Shown piece after piece: positions 55,140 to 64,000 of a stretch of DNA of 64,000 nt. The stretch spans positions 372,001-436,000 of the forward strand of contig CP007051.1 in assembly GCA_000517565.1 (NCBI GenBank). Reading direction: 5' to 3'. Position 1 is the stretch's first letter. Every line of letters begins with the position of its first letter. This stretch comes from Desulfurella acetivorans A63 (GTDB taxonomy: Bacteria > Campylobacterota_A > Desulfurellia > Desulfurellales > Desulfurellaceae). A program made the translations under genes and the position numbers. A model generated the notes under the pieces. It worked only from the letters and a program-made list of their open reading frames with translations. It was not told where the DNA came from and did not search any database.

Positions 55140-55849
55140 TGGAAACAATTTTACAAATAACTGACTTAGAAGTTTCTTATGGTTCTGTTGTAGCTCTAAA
55201 AGATATTACTTTTAATGTAAAATCCGGAGAAATAGTTGTACTTGTAGGCGCAAACGGTGCAGGCAAAACCACAACGTTAAGAGCCATAAGTGGTCTGGTA
55301 AAACCAAAAAAAGGAGAAATAATTTTTGAAGGAAAACGAATTGATCACTTGCATCCCCATAAAATAGTGCGTTTAGGTATATCACATGCTCCAGAAGGCA
55401 GAAGGATATTTGGTACATTGACAGTATATGAAAATCTGATGCTTGGAGCATATACGCAAAAACAAATCGACAAAAACACGCTTGAATGGATTTATAATCT
55501 TTTTCCAAGATTAAAAGAAAGATCAAAACAACTCGCAGGAACACTTTCAGGTGGTGAGCAACAGATGTTAGCAGTTGGAAGGGCTTTAATGAGCAAGCCA
55601 AAGCTTTTACTTTTAGATGAGCCAAGCCTTGGATTATCACCTGCTTTAACCAAGATTATTTTTGATACTGTAAAGCAAATTAGAAACAGTGGTGTTACAA
55701 TTCTTATGGTAGAACAAAATGCCAAAGCGGCTTTAAAATTTGCAAATAGAGGATATGTATTGGAAGTGGGGAAAATAGTGTTAAGTGGCACATCTGAAGA
55801 GCTCTTATCTTCCCAGAAAGTTGTAGAAGCGTATCTGGGTAGAAAGTGA
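55139..55849 (+). CDS. livF: Branched-chain amino acid ABC transporter ATPase LivF
   Basis: Second ATPase of the transporter, 236 residues. Walker A GANGAGKTT, signature LSGGEQQMLAVGRAL and Walker B LLLLDEPSLGLSP are intact, and GISHAPEGRRIFGTLTVYENL is the LivF-type Q-loop region. It starts with ATGG overlapping the livG stop. The small winged-helix gene follows nine bases later. Confidence 0.94.
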   Translation: METILQITDLEVSYGSVVALKDITFNVKSGEIVVLVGANGAGKTTTLRAISGLVKPKKGEIIFEGKRIDHLHPHKIVRLGISHAPEGRRIFGTLTVYENLMLGAYTQKQIDKNTLEWIYNLFPRLKERSKQLAGTLSGGEQQMLAVGRALMSKPKLLLLDEPSLGLSPALTKIIFDTVKQIRNSGVTILMVEQNAKAALKFANRGYVLEVGKIVLSGTSEELLSSQKVVEAYLGRK

Positions 55850-55858
55850 ATGTGATTT

Positions 55859-56170
55859 ATGACTATTTATATTGATATACCAAAATCGACCATTATTCAA
55901 ATATTGAAAGATATAAAAGAAAAAGAATTAGGGGGAGCATTAAATACATTATGGTGGTTTTTTAATGAAGCCTCAAAGATACCTACAGATAATTGGCAAA
56001 TTAAAGGCGATCCAGAAATTATTGCAGAAGATTTGGGTTTATCAAAAGTAATTGTATACAAACACATAAAAACATTGAAAGAACTCAATTATATAAAGCA
56101 AGTAGATCCAAAAAAACATGTCTATGTTTTAAATAGTTCAATGTTTACGAGAAGGTATTTTTTTGGTTAG
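55859..56170 (+). CDS. Small winged helix-turn-helix protein of unknown function
   Basis: I do not recognise a named family. The 103 residues contain a winged helix: PEIIAEDLGLSKVIVYKHIKTLKELNYIKQV near 50-82, where a recognition helix and wing are visible, followed by a basic C-terminus. The N-terminal part has ALNTLWWFFNEA, a hydrophobic helix that may dimerise. Plasmid replication initiators and some transcription regulators have this fold. Its position nine bases after livF suggests a local regulator, but nothing proves this. Confidence 0.6.
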   Translation: MTIYIDIPKSTIIQILKDIKEKELGGALNTLWWFFNEASKIPTDNWQIKGDPEIIAEDLGLSKVIVYKHIKTLKELNYIKQVDPKKHVYVLNSSMFTRRYFFG

Positions 56171-56185
56171 TCAATATTTTTATTG

Positions 56186-56214
56186 TTGAAATTTTTTATC
56201 AATAGTGTTATAAA
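56186..56214 (+). promoter_or_regulatory. Sigma-70 promoter of trpB2
   Basis: TTGAAA (56186-56191), 17 bases, TATAAA (56209-56214), then TTAAGGAG before the gene. Confidence 0.6.
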
Positions 56215-56243
56215 TTTGTTATAAAATTATTAAGGAGTAGATA

Positions 56244-57605
56244 ATGGAAGTAAAAAAAATTTTGCTTAATGAATCGGATATGCCAAAATATTGGTATAAT
56301 GTATTGCCAGATTTACCAAACAAAATAGAACCGCCTTTGAATCCAGCCACAAATCAACCTTTAAATCCGCAGGATCTGGAGCGTTTATTTGCAAAAGAGC
56401 TGATTGAACAAGAATTAAGCAACAAAAGTGAGATAGAAATACCTCAAGAAATTAGAGAAATTTACGCAATATATAGACCAACGCCTTTGGTTAGAGCTTA
56501 TAATTTAGAAAAAGCATTGAATACACCAGCTAAAATTTATTACAAAAACGAATCAGTTTCTCCTGCTGGCTCTCATAAACCAAACACAGCTATAGCGCAG
56601 GCGTATTACAATAAGAAAGAAGGTATATTGTCTTTGACTACAGAAACTGGAGCAGGCCAATGGGGAAGCGCACTGGCTTTTGCTGGCAGTATGTTTGGTT
56701 TAAATGTAAAAGTTTATATGGTAAAGGTTAGCTATGAGCAAAAACCATACAGAAAATCAATGATAAATGTATGGGGTGCTACGATATATCCATCACCTTC
56801 AAACACAACGAATATAGGTAGAAAAATTTTAGAAAAAGATCCACATAACAATGGGTCTTTGGGTATAGCCATAAGTGAAGCAATTGAAGCAGCCCTTGAA
56901 AACCCAAATACGCATTACAGTCTTGGAAGCGTTTTAAATCATGTATTGCTGCATCAAACTATTATTGGTTTGGAAGCAAAAAGACAATTTGAACTCATTG
57001 GAGAGTATCCTGATGTGATACTTGCGCCCTGCGGCGGTGGAAGCAATTTAGGTGGTATTGCTTTGCCTTTTATTAGAGACAAAATTAATGGTAAACAAGT
57101 TAGGGTAGTTGCAGTAGAACCACAAAGTTGTCCTACGCTTACAAAAGGTGTTTATACTTACGATTTTGCAGATTCTGCAAAAATGACACCACTTTTGTTT
57201 ATGTACACTTTAGGTCATAATTTTATGCCGCCTTCCATACATGCTGGTGGGCTTCGTTATCATGGAGACTCGCCTATTATTAGTAGGCTTTACAAAGATG
57301 GTCTAATTGAAGCTACAACGCTTAAACAAACGGAAGTATTTGAAGCAGCAGTACTTTTTGCTAAAACGGAAGGCATTATTCCAGCACCAGAGACAGCCCA
57401 TGCAATAAAAGCTGCTATAAATGAAGCAATTATAGCCAAAGAAGAGCAAAAGCAAAAAAATATTTTAATCTGTTTTAGCGGTCATGGCCATTTTGATATG
57501 GCAGCCTATGACAATTACTTATCTGGCAATATGCAAGATGCTGAATTTTCAGATGAGTTAATTGAAAAAGCGTTAAAAGATTTGCCACAGATAAAAGTAA
57601 ATTGA
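56244..57605 (+). CDS. trpB: Tryptophan synthase beta chain, TrpB2 type
   Basis: PLP enzyme that condenses indole with serine. The 453 residues are longer than TrpB1 (about 400). The PLP lysine is K112 in [31 protein letters not shown] and [13 protein letters not shown] mark the TrpB2 group. No trpA is next to it, as is usual for TrpB2, which may act as an indole-salvage enzyme or as a serine deaminase. It has its own promoter and its stop overlaps the tRNA-Val promoter. Confidence 0.92.
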   Translation: MEVKKILLNESDMPKYWYNVLPDLPNKIEPPLNPATNQPLNPQDLERLFAKELIEQELSNKSEIEIPQEIREIYAIYRPTPLVRAYNLEKALNTPAKIYYKNESVSPAGSHKPNTAIAQAYYNKKEGILSLTTETGAGQWGSALAFAGSMFGLNVKVYMVKVSYEQKPYRKSMINVWGATIYPSPSNTTNIGRKILEKDPHNNGSLGIAISEAIEAALENPNTHYSLGSVLNHVLLHQTIIGLEAKRQFELIGEYPDVILAPCGGGSNLGGIALPFIRDKINGKQVRVVAVEPQSCPTLTKGVYTYDFADSAKMTPLLFMYTLGHNFMPPSIHAGGLRYHGDSPIISRLYKDGLIEATTLKQTEVFEAAVLFAKTEGIIPAPETAHAIKAAINEAIIAKEEQKQKNILICFSGHGHFDMAAYDNYLSGNMQDAEFSDELIEKALKDLPQIKVN

Positions 57606-57630
57606 CATTTTTTAAATAAAATGCTATGAA
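57602..57630 (+). promoter_or_regulatory. Promoter of tRNA-Val and the thrS operon
   Basis: TTGACA (57602-57607) overlapping the trpB stop, 17 bases, TATGAA (57625-57630), 12 bases before the tRNA. Confidence 0.65.
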
Positions 57631-57641
57631 TAGTCTCAATT

Positions 57642-57716
57642 GGGCGCATAGCTCAGGGGAAGAGTACTTGCTTGACGCGCAAGTGGTCGGTGGTTCGAAA
57701 CCACCTGCGCCCACCA
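57642..57716 (+). tRNA. tRNA-Val (anticodon GAC)
   Basis: A 75-base cloverleaf: acceptor GGGCGCA with TGCGCCC, D stem GCTC/GAGT, anticodon stem CTTGC/GCAAG with loop TTGACGC (anticodon GAC), T stem GGTGG/CCACC with TTCGAAA, and encoded CCA at the 3' end. thrS begins 15 bases later without a terminator. Confidence 0.97.
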
Positions 57717-57731
57717 TATAGAGGTTAAAAA

Positions 57732-59594
57732 ATGCGAATAGGAAAAGGTGTAAATTTGTTTGATTATGTTAAAGCGCATAAGTTAAAAAATGTTATAGCA
57801 GCGAAAGTTGATGGCAAAATTGTTGATTTAAATTTTACTTTAGATAAAGAAAGCGATGTGGAATTTATAGATATAGATTCAAAAGAAGGTTTGGAAATTC
57901 TTCGGCATTCTGCAGCTCATATTATGGCTCAAGCTATTCAAACACTATTTAAAAATGCAAAGTTTGCTATAGGTCCTGCAATAGAAAATGGTTTTTATTA
58001 TGATGTTGATGTGGGCAGACCTCTGACACAGGATGATTTAAAAGCCATTGAAATACAGATGAAAAAGATTACAGCAGCTAATTATCCATTTGCTCGCACA
58101 AATGTGTCAAAGAAAGAAGCTTTAAGGCTTTTTAAAGAAAAAGGCGATGAGTATAAAGTAGAGATTATAGAAAGTATACCAGATGAACAGGTAAGCTTGT
58201 ATCAGCAAGGTGATTTTGTTGATTTTTGCAGGGGGCCACATATACCATCAACTAATTATTTAAAGCATTTTAAGCTTTTGAGCGTTGCAAGCGCTTATTT
58301 TAGGGGTGACGAAACTCGTCCAAGTATGCAGCGTATATACGGTACAGCATTTGCAACAAAAGAAGATCTGGACAATTATTTAAATTTTTTAGAAGAAGTT
58401 AAAAAGAGAGACCACAGAAAGTTAGGGAAAGAACTTGATTTATTTAGTATAAATGATGACGTAGGAGCTGGTTTTGTTATTTGGCACCCAAAAGGTGCAA
58501 TGCTTAGAGAGATTATTGAAACATTTGAGAAAAAAGAGCACTTAAAAAGAGGATATGAATTTGTTAGAGGTCCAGAATTACTAAAAACTCAATTATGGAA
58601 AGTTAGCGGTCATTATGATAATTACAGAGAAAATATGTATTTTACAGAAATTGAAAATGTTTCTTTTGGTATAAAGCCTATGAACTGCCTTGGCCATATC
58701 CAGGTTTACAAATCTCGTTTAAGGTCCTACAGAGAATTGCCAAAAAGATTTTTTGAGCTTGGGGTGGTTCACAGACATGAAAAAAGTGGCGTGTTGCATG
58801 GTCTTCTTAGGGTTAGAGAATTTACGCAAGATGATGCGCATATTTTTTGTACAAAAGAACAACTAAATGACGAAATTATAGGTGTTTTGGATTTTGTAAA
58901 ATATGCCATGGACATATTTAAATTTGATTATGAGATGGAAATTTCAACAAGGCCTGAAAAATCAATTGGCACTGATGAAGATTGGGAAAATGCAACAAAT
59001 GCGCTAATTAATGCTTTAGAAAATACAAAAAGGCCATATCAGATAAACGAAGGCGATGGCGCTTTTTATGGACCTAAAATTGATGTTAAACTAAAAGATG
59101 CAATTGGCAGAAAATGGCAGTGCGCTACCATTCAGTGTGATTTTACATTACCAGAGAGGTTTAATTTAGAATACATCGATAAAGATGGTTTACCAAAAAG
59201 ACCTGTTATGGTACATAGGGTCATACTTGGCTCGATAGAGCGTTTTATTGCTGTGTTGATAGAAAATTATGCAGGTGATTTTCCTTTGTGGTTAGCACCT
59301 ATTCAGGCAAGAGTAATTCCTGTTTCTGAAAAATTTGACAATTATGCAAATGATGTGTATGAGCAACTAAAAAAAGCCGAAATTAGAGTTGATATAGAAA
59401 AAAGAAACGAAACCATAAGCAAGAAAATCCGTTACGCTGAGCTAGAAAAAATACCATATGTACTTGTTGTAGGTCAAAAAGAAAGTGAAAAAAATGGGGT
59501 TTCTGTTAGAAAAAGAAAAGAAGGAGATTTGGGTTTGTTAAGCATTGATGAATTCATTACAAAGATTAAGAATGAATCAGGGGGTGTTTTATAG
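57732..59594 (+). CDS. thrS: Threonine-tRNA ligase
   Basis: Class II synthetase charging tRNA-Thr, 620 residues. A short TGS domain (1-50) is followed by the editing domain with the [11 protein letters not shown] zinc-site pattern and FCRGPH, then the catalytic core with [33 protein letters not shown] and [11 protein letters not shown], and the anticodon-binding domain. GAGG precedes the ATG. First protein gene of a translation operon that the tRNA-Val promoter probably drives. Confidence 0.96.
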   Translation: MRIGKGVNLFDYVKAHKLKNVIAAKVDGKIVDLNFTLDKESDVEFIDIDSKEGLEILRHSAAHIMAQAIQTLFKNAKFAIGPAIENGFYYDVDVGRPLTQDDLKAIEIQMKKITAANYPFARTNVSKKEALRLFKEKGDEYKVEIIESIPDEQVSLYQQGDFVDFCRGPHIPSTNYLKHFKLLSVASAYFRGDETRPSMQRIYGTAFATKEDLDNYLNFLEEVKKRDHRKLGKELDLFSINDDVGAGFVIWHPKGAMLREIIETFEKKEHLKRGYEFVRGPELLKTQLWKVSGHYDNYRENMYFTEIENVSFGIKPMNCLGHIQVYKSRLRSYRELPKRFFELGVVHRHEKSGVLHGLLRVREFTQDDAHIFCTKEQLNDEIIGVLDFVKYAMDIFKFDYEMEISTRPEKSIGTDEDWENATNALINALENTKRPYQINEGDGAFYGPKIDVKLKDAIGRKWQCATIQCDFTLPERFNLEYIDKDGLPKRPVMVHRVILGSIERFIAVLIENYAGDFPLWLAPIQARVIPVSEKFDNYANDVYEQLKKAEIRVDIEKRNETISKKIRYAELEKIPYVLVVGQKESEKNGVSVRKRKEGDLGLLSIDEFITKIKNESGGVL

Positions 59595-60109
59595 TTTCCA
59601 AGTGTGACCTGCCACCAATTAATGACCAGATTAGAGCTGACAAAGTAAGGCTAATTGATCAAGACGGCAAACAACTTGGTATAGTAAGCCTTAAAGAAGC
59701 TTTGGAAAAAGCTCACGCTGCTGATTTGGATTTGGTTGCAATTGCGCCAAATGCGGATCCAATAGTTTGCAAAATAATGGATTATGGAAAATTCAAGTAT
59801 GATAAGCAAAAAAAAGAAGAAAAAAGCAAGAAAAAACAAAAAATAATGAAAGTTAAAGAGCTGAAAATGAGGCTCAATATTGCAGAAAATGATTACAAAG
59901 TAAAACTTAACAATGCAATTGAATTTTTAAAAAATGGTGATAAGGTAAAATTTAGTATATTTTTTAAAGGCAGGGAAATTGAAAAGAAAAATTTGTTTTT
60001 TGTTTTATCTGATAGGATTAAAAATGATTTAGAAAATTATGCAGTCCCGGAAGGTAAAGAAACATTCGAAGGAAGAAGGTTAACTGTATCTTTTATACCA
60101 AAAAAATAA
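59591..60109 (+). CDS. infC: Translation initiation factor IF-3 (ATA start)
   Basis: Controls start-codon choice on the 30S subunit. The first ATG in frame (59702) cuts off 37 conserved residues; upstream the frame reads [22 protein letters not shown] and matches IF-3. The only candidate behind the ribosome binding site AGGGGGTG is ATA 59591-59593, which overlaps the thrS stop (ATAG). IF-3 genes are known to use rare starts such as ATT, by which IF-3 represses itself. The rest ([26 protein letters not shown]) is standard, 172 residues. Confidence 0.9.
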   Translation: MVSKCDLPPINDQIRADKVRLIDQDGKQLGIVSLKEALEKAHAADLDLVAIAPNADPIVCKIMDYGKFKYDKQKKEEKSKKKQKIMKVKELKMRLNIAENDYKVKLNNAIEFLKNGDKVKFSIFFKGREIEKKNLFFVLSDRIKNDLENYAVPEGKETFEGRRLTVSFIPKK

Positions 60110-60124
60110 TTGGAGGATATTTTA

Positions 60125-60322
60125 ATGAAGTTTAAAACTAAAAAATCTGCAGCAAAAAGAGTTAAAGTAACAGCTAATGGATTTTTAAAAACAAGAAGAG
60201 CCAATAAAAGTCATTTACTTGCGCACAAATCTTCAAAAAGAAAAAGGAGACTAGGACAGGCTCGAATTTTGAAAGGCACAATTGCTAACAATCTCAAAAA
60301 GATGCTTGGAGGTTTAAATTGA
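60125..60322 (+). CDS. rpmI: Ribosomal protein L35
   Basis: Basic protein of the large ribosomal subunit, 65 residues beginning [19 protein letters not shown]. The start is ATG 60125, behind TTGGAGG; an in-frame TTG at 60110 is part of the ribosome binding site. It sits in the universal order infC-rpmI-rplT, where expression can be regulated by L20. Confidence 0.96.
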   Translation: MKFKTKKSAAKRVKVTANGFLKTRRANKSHLLAHKSSKRKRRLGQARILKGTIANNLKKMLGGLN

Positions 60323-60663
60323 GGGTAAAAACTGGTATTGTAAGAAGAAGAAGACATAAGAAAATTTTAAAATTAGCAAAAGGTTTCTATCAAAGAAGAC
60401 ATTCTACATTTAAAAATGCTGAAGAATCAGTAAGAAGAGCTTTAGCTAATGCTTATGTAGGAAGGAAAGAACGCAAAAGACAATTCAGAAGACTATGGAT
60501 TGCAAGAATTAATGCAGCAGTGCGTGAAAATGGTTTAACTTACAGCCAATTTATAAATCTTTTAAAGCAAAAAAATATATTGCTAAACAGAAAAATGCTA
60601 AGTGAGCTTGCTATTAATAATCCTGAGAACTTTAAAGCGCTTTTGGATAAAGTTAGAACATAA
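60319..60663 (+). CDS. rplT: Ribosomal protein L20 (TTG start)
   Basis: Large-subunit assembly protein that binds 23S rRNA. The 114 residues start at TTG 60319, six bases after GGAGG, overlapping the rpmI stop (TTGA). The N-terminal basic extension [20 protein letters not shown] and the [21 protein letters not shown] block are typical. In other bacteria L20 also represses this operon by binding the rpmI leader. Confidence 0.96.
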   Translation: MRVKTGIVRRRRHKKILKLAKGFYQRRHSTFKNAEESVRRALANAYVGRKERKRQFRRLWIARINAAVRENGLTYSQFINLLKQKNILLNRKMLSELAINNPENFKALLDKVRT

Positions 60664-60688
60664 AGTTATTTAATTGCAGGAGGCAAAT

Positions 60689-61711
60689 TTGCATGATGTA
60701 TTAAATCAGCTTGATGAAAAACTTGAGAAAGCCAAGACACAAGAAGATATAAAGCAAATAAGAAGCTTTTTTTTAGGTAAAAACGGTCTTATAACCAATT
60801 TATTTAAACAATTGGCTAGTTTATCACAAGAAGATAGAATAAAAGAGGGCAGAGTTTTAAATGAATTAAAAGAAATTGTTACGCGAAAAATTGAAAGTAA
60901 ACTTCAAGATATAAAAAATGCAAAAAAACAACAAGAATTAATTCAAGAAATTGATTTGTTTTTGGATGGTAAAAGTCCAAATATTGGTAGTATTCACCCA
61001 GTTAACCTTGTGATAAAAGAAATATCTGATATTTTCTTATCAATGGGTTTTGGCGTAGAAGATGGACCAGAAGTTGAACTTGATTTATATAATTTTGAGT
61101 TGTTAAATATACCAAAAAACCATCCTGCACGTGATATGCAGGATACCTTTTACATTGATGAAAATAGACTTTTGCGCACACAAACAAGTGGTGTCCAGGT
61201 TAGAACAATGCTTAAAAAAAAGCCACCATTGATGTTTATAGCTCCAGGTAGAGTTTACAGGCGTGATTCGGATTTAACACACTCACCAATGTTTCATCAG
61301 ATTGAAGGTTTAGCTGTAGATAAAAATATAAGATTTTCCGACTTAAAAGGTGTACTGGAGGCTTTTTTAAATGAATTTTTTGGTAAAACTAAAGTGAGAT
61401 TCAGGCCAAGCTATTTCCCATTTACAGAACCCTCAGCTGAAGTTGATATTGGCTGTGTTATTTGTGGTGGTAAAGGTTGTAGGGTGTGTTCAAATACTGG
61501 CTATTTAGAAGTACTAGGTTGCGGCATGGTTCATAGAAATGTATTAAAAAATGTAGGGTACGAGGGTTTTAGAGGCTTTGCATTTGGCCTTGGTGTTGAA
61601 AGATTTGCAATGTTAAAGTATGGAATTGATAACATAAGGCTGATGTTTGAAAATGATTTAAGGTTTTTGGAACAATTTAGTAATTCATTTTATCCAAAAG
61701 GTTTAGTATGA
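60689..61711 (+). CDS. pheS: Phenylalanine-tRNA ligase, alpha subunit
   Basis: Catalytic alpha subunit of the heterotetrameric synthetase. I place the start at TTG 60689, five bases after AGGAGG, giving 340 residues; the frame is open upstream through that site. The coiled-coil N-terminus precedes GPEVELDLYNFELLNIPKNHPARDMQDTFY, and the catalytic core has RTQTSGVQVR, GRVYRRD and GFAFGLGVERFAML. It overlaps pheT by four bases. Confidence 0.95.
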   Translation: MHDVLNQLDEKLEKAKTQEDIKQIRSFFLGKNGLITNLFKQLASLSQEDRIKEGRVLNELKEIVTRKIESKLQDIKNAKKQQELIQEIDLFLDGKSPNIGSIHPVNLVIKEISDIFLSMGFGVEDGPEVELDLYNFELLNIPKNHPARDMQDTFYIDENRLLRTQTSGVQVRTMLKKKPPLMFIAPGRVYRRDSDLTHSPMFHQIEGLAVDKNIRFSDLKGVLEAFLNEFFGKTKVRFRPSYFPFTEPSAEVDIGCVICGGKGCRVCSNTGYLEVLGCGMVHRNVLKNVGYEGFRGFAFGLGVERFAMLKYGIDNIRLMFENDLRFLEQFSNSFYPKGLV

Positions 61712-64000
61712 AAGTATCGTATAATTGGTTAAAAGAATTTGTAGATATACCTGTTAGTTCTTTTGAATTAGCAGAAAAATTTACGTTATCTGGTTTAGAA
61801 GTAGAATCTATCATTAATACACAAGATGCATGTTTTGATAGTATTGTAGGAAAAATTTTATCCAGGCAACCTTTGCCAAACAATCTTTACCTTTTAGTTG
61901 TTGATATTGGAAAAAAACAACTTTCTATTGTAACAAGTGATTATCATTTAGATATCGGTGATAAAGTTGGCGTTGCACAAGCAGGTACTAATTTTAATGG
62001 TATAGTAAAAGAAAAGAAATTTGGGAAATACATTTCTGAAGGCTTTTTGCTATCAGCAAGTGAGCTTGGTTTAGAAGAAACTTCAAACAATGTATTTGTC
62101 CTTGATAGTTCATTTGAGGTTGGCACAAAACTTAAAGACTTGGAAGTATTTAACGATTTTATTTTTGACATAAGTATTACGCCAAATAGGGCTGATTGCT
62201 TAAGTATTTTGGGTATAGCAAGAGAAGTATCCATTTATTACAATAAACCAATAAAATTAAAAGAATGCCAGATAATTAAAGAAGATAATAAATTTAGTGT
62301 GATTTTGGATAAAGATTGTCCAAGTTACATTGCAAGTAATTTGAAAGTTAACATAACATCTTCATGTTTTGATATAAGACAAAAGCTTATAAAGTGTGGT
62401 GTAAGGCCCATAAATAATGTAGTTGACATTACAAATTATTGCATGTTGGCTTTGGGTCAGCCGATGCATGCTTTTGATAAAGATAAAATTGGAAATAAGA
62501 TTATTGTTAGAAATGCTTTTAAAAAAGAGCGCATTGTAGCTTTAAATGATGTGGAGTATGAACTTGAAGATGATCTTGTCATATCTGATGATAAAAAAGC
62601 TATTGCAATAGCTGGTATAATGGGTGGCAGGGATAGTCAAATAGATGAAAATACAACTAACATAATTCTTGAATGTGCTTATTTTGTTCCAGAACGCATA
62701 AGAAAAACATCAAAAAAACTAAAGTTATCTTCTGAGAGCTCTTATAGGTTTGAACGAGGCATTGATCCAAATTTAAATGAATATGCAACGTATTTTGCTA
62801 TAGATTTATTAAAGCAATATGCTAATGCTGAAGTAGTCGGCATCACAAAAAATATTACCAAAAAAGCACCCATAGAAGTAACATTTACTGTTGATGAAAT
62901 AAATAATTTTTTAGGTTCAAAATATGAAAAGAAAAAGTTTTATCAAATAGGTTTTGAAATTAAAGAAACACCTTCGAATTTGGTTGCTATTGTCCCCACT
63001 TATCGTATTGATATCGAAAATATGGAAGATATTGCAGAAGAGATAGCTAGAATTGATGGCTACGATAAACTGCCTTCTACAAAGCCTTGTATGAGTATAA
63101 ACTGTGAGCCTGTTAAAGATAAAAAAGACTCAATTAGGCTATTGTTAAAATCAAATGGTTTATTTGAAGCTATAAATTATTCATTTGTTGATGGTCATTT
63201 ACTATCAAAACTTACCAATTCAAGTAATCTATTGTATTTAAAAAACCCACTAACACAAGAACAAAACTGCATGAGAAATACGCTATTTTTAGGCTTAATG
63301 GAAAATTTAGTTTTTAATTTAAATCACAATATAAAATCCGTTGCTTTATTTGAAATTGGTAAAATTTTTGATTTGGAAAATGAAAGTAATGCACTTGGCA
63401 TAATATTGCATGGATTTAAACCAATAAATTGGTATACGCAAAAAAATTTATTTGACTTTTATGATATAAAAGGATTATTTGAGGCAATATTTGGTTTATT
63501 TGAGTGTAATATAGAATTTAAAAATCAAGAGCTTGCATTTATGCATCCCAAAAAAACTTTAGCTGTCTATAACAATGGAAATTATATTGGTTTTTTTGGA
63601 GAAATTCACCCAAATGTTTATGATATTTTTGAGATTAAGTTTTTAAAATCAGGTGTTTTATATGGAGAGATCTTAATTGATAGTTTTGATAGATTTAAGA
63701 GTTTTCATTATAAGTCTTTACCAAAATTCCCGATAGTTGTTAGAGATTTAAATATCGTGGTTGATAAAAGTGAACGTGTAGATGAAATAAAAAGTACTAT
63801 CAGTAATTTTGAATTTGTTTATAAAGTAAATCTTATTGATGTGTACGATATGGCAAACAAAAAGAGTCTAAATTTTAGAATAGAGTTATATTCCCAGGAG
63901 AAAACACTTTCAGATGAAGATATAGAAAAACTTATCAATGAGATATTTTTAAGTTTAAAAGATAAATTTAAAGCTGCTATTAGGGGGAAAGAAAATGGAC
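61708..64000 (+). CDS. pheT: Phenylalanine-tRNA ligase, beta subunit (3' end outside window)
   Basis: Beta subunit with tRNA-binding, editing and B5 domains. From ATG 61708 the frame stays open for 764 codons to the window edge. It begins MKVSYNWLKEFVDIP, has the EMAP-like domain (about 40-150), ITPNRADCLSILGIARE, then GGRDSQIDENTTNIILECAYF, and the FDX anticodon-like domain near the C-terminus (LPKFPIVVRDLNIVVD). The protein should end within a few codons. AGGGGG at 63981-63989 followed by ATG 63996 may start the next gene. Confidence 0.95.
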   Translation, partial: MKVSYNWLKEFVDIPVSSFELAEKFTLSGLEVESIINTQDACFDSIVGKILSRQPLPNNLYLLVVDIGKKQLSIVTSDYHLDIGDKVGVAQAGTNFNGIVKEKKFGKYISEGFLLSASELGLEETSNNVFVLDSSFEVGTKLKDLEVFNDFIFDISITPNRADCLSILGIAREVSIYYNKPIKLKECQIIKEDNKFSVILDKDCPSYIASNLKVNITSSCFDIRQKLIKCGVRPINNVVDITNYCMLALGQPMHAFDKDKIGNKIIVRNAFKKERIVALNDVEYELEDDLVISDDKKAIAIAGIMGGRDSQIDENTTNIILECAYFVPERIRKTSKKLKLSSESSYRFERGIDPNLNEYATYFAIDLLKQYANAEVVGITKNITKKAPIEVTFTVDEINNFLGSKYEKKKFYQIGFEIKETPSNLVAIVPTYRIDIENMEDIAEEIARIDGYDKLPSTKPCMSINCEPVKDKKDSIRLLLKSNGLFEAINYSFVDGHLLSKLTNSSNLLYLKNPLTQEQNCMRNTLFLGLMENLVFNLNHNIKSVALFEIGKIFDLENESNALGIILHGFKPINWYTQKNLFDFYDIKGLFEAIFGLFECNIEFKNQELAFMHPKKTLAVYNNGNYIGFFGEIHPNVYDIFEIKFLKSGVLYGEILIDSFDRFKSFHYKSLPKFPIVVRDLNIVVDKSERVDEIKSTISNFEFVYKVNLIDVYDMANKKSLNFRIELYSQEKTLSDEDIEKLINEIFLSLKDKFKAAIRGKENG

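Noticed and set aside
57642-57716. tRNA-Val as an attachment site for an integrated element
   Set aside because: No integrase, partial tRNA repeat or foreign genes flank it; both sides are housekeeping genes.
59702-60109. infC starting at ATG 59702
   Set aside because: It would remove conserved N-terminal IF-3 sequence and has no ribosome binding site.

Overview
The window is a dense, AT-rich stretch of a bacterial chromosome with short intergenic gaps and mostly AGGAGG-type ribosome binding sites. Most promoters I could find are close to TTGACA-N17-TATAAT. The gene content is that of an anaerobic, respiring diderm bacterium that oxidises acetate, propionate and amino acids through the TCA cycle. 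It includes a two-subunit class I fumarase, SdhCDAB, a complete propionyl-CoA to succinyl-CoA route, sulfide-dependent homocysteine synthesis (COG1900, UPF0280, NIL-ferredoxin), an Mla-type lipid transporter, and 6S RNA beside ygfA. I infer a sulfur-reducing thermophile of the Desulfurella/Hippea type, but no taxonomic marker here proves it.

Layout: 1-2720 (-) is a large NAD-glutamate dehydrogenase cut by the window edge. 2855-9078 (+) holds csaA, mdh, the fumarase subunits and sdhCDAB, ending in a clear terminator. 9160-22961 (+) is a long housekeeping run: alr, mlaEFD, thrC, a glycolate/D-lactate oxidase pair, galU, serS, pgeF, a secreted zinc phospholipase-like protein, rho and dus. 23038-26671 (+) is a three-subunit propionyl-CoA carboxylase. 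26709-30612 (-) is an ABC transporter of unknown substrate with recO-like and dtd genes behind it. Its mRNA leader can form two competing helices, one of which buries the permease start codon; this is the most unusual element in the window. 30764-33021 has a cation/proton antiporter divergent from a DksA-like gene and comF.

33018-40081 (-) is a six-gene operon for methylmalonyl-CoA mutase, its chaperone and epimerase, a CoA-disulfide reductase-like enzyme and malic enzyme. 40276-45420 (+) holds a glutaredoxin, paaK, an ACT protein, 6S RNA, ygfA, rny and ymdB. 45480-47814 (+) is the homocysteine operon, whose promoter contains a near-perfect operator palindrome. 47806-51227 (-) is proline catabolism plus an EamA exporter. 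51399-56170 (+) is a branched-chain amino acid (Liv) transporter with a small winged-helix protein. 56244 to the end (+) is trpB2, tRNA-Val and the thrS-infC-rpmI-rplT-pheS-pheT translation operon.

The pathways link up. Propionyl-CoA is carboxylated, epimerised and rearranged to succinyl-CoA. SdhCDAB, fumarase and malate dehydrogenase or malic enzyme then carry the C4 acids to oxaloacetate or pyruvate. Proline dehydrogenase, PruA and glutamate dehydrogenase feed 2-oxoglutarate into the same cycle, and the Liv transporter supplies amino acids. No CRISPR array, insertion sequence, prophage or integrase is visible, and no gap without a gene exceeds 300 bases.
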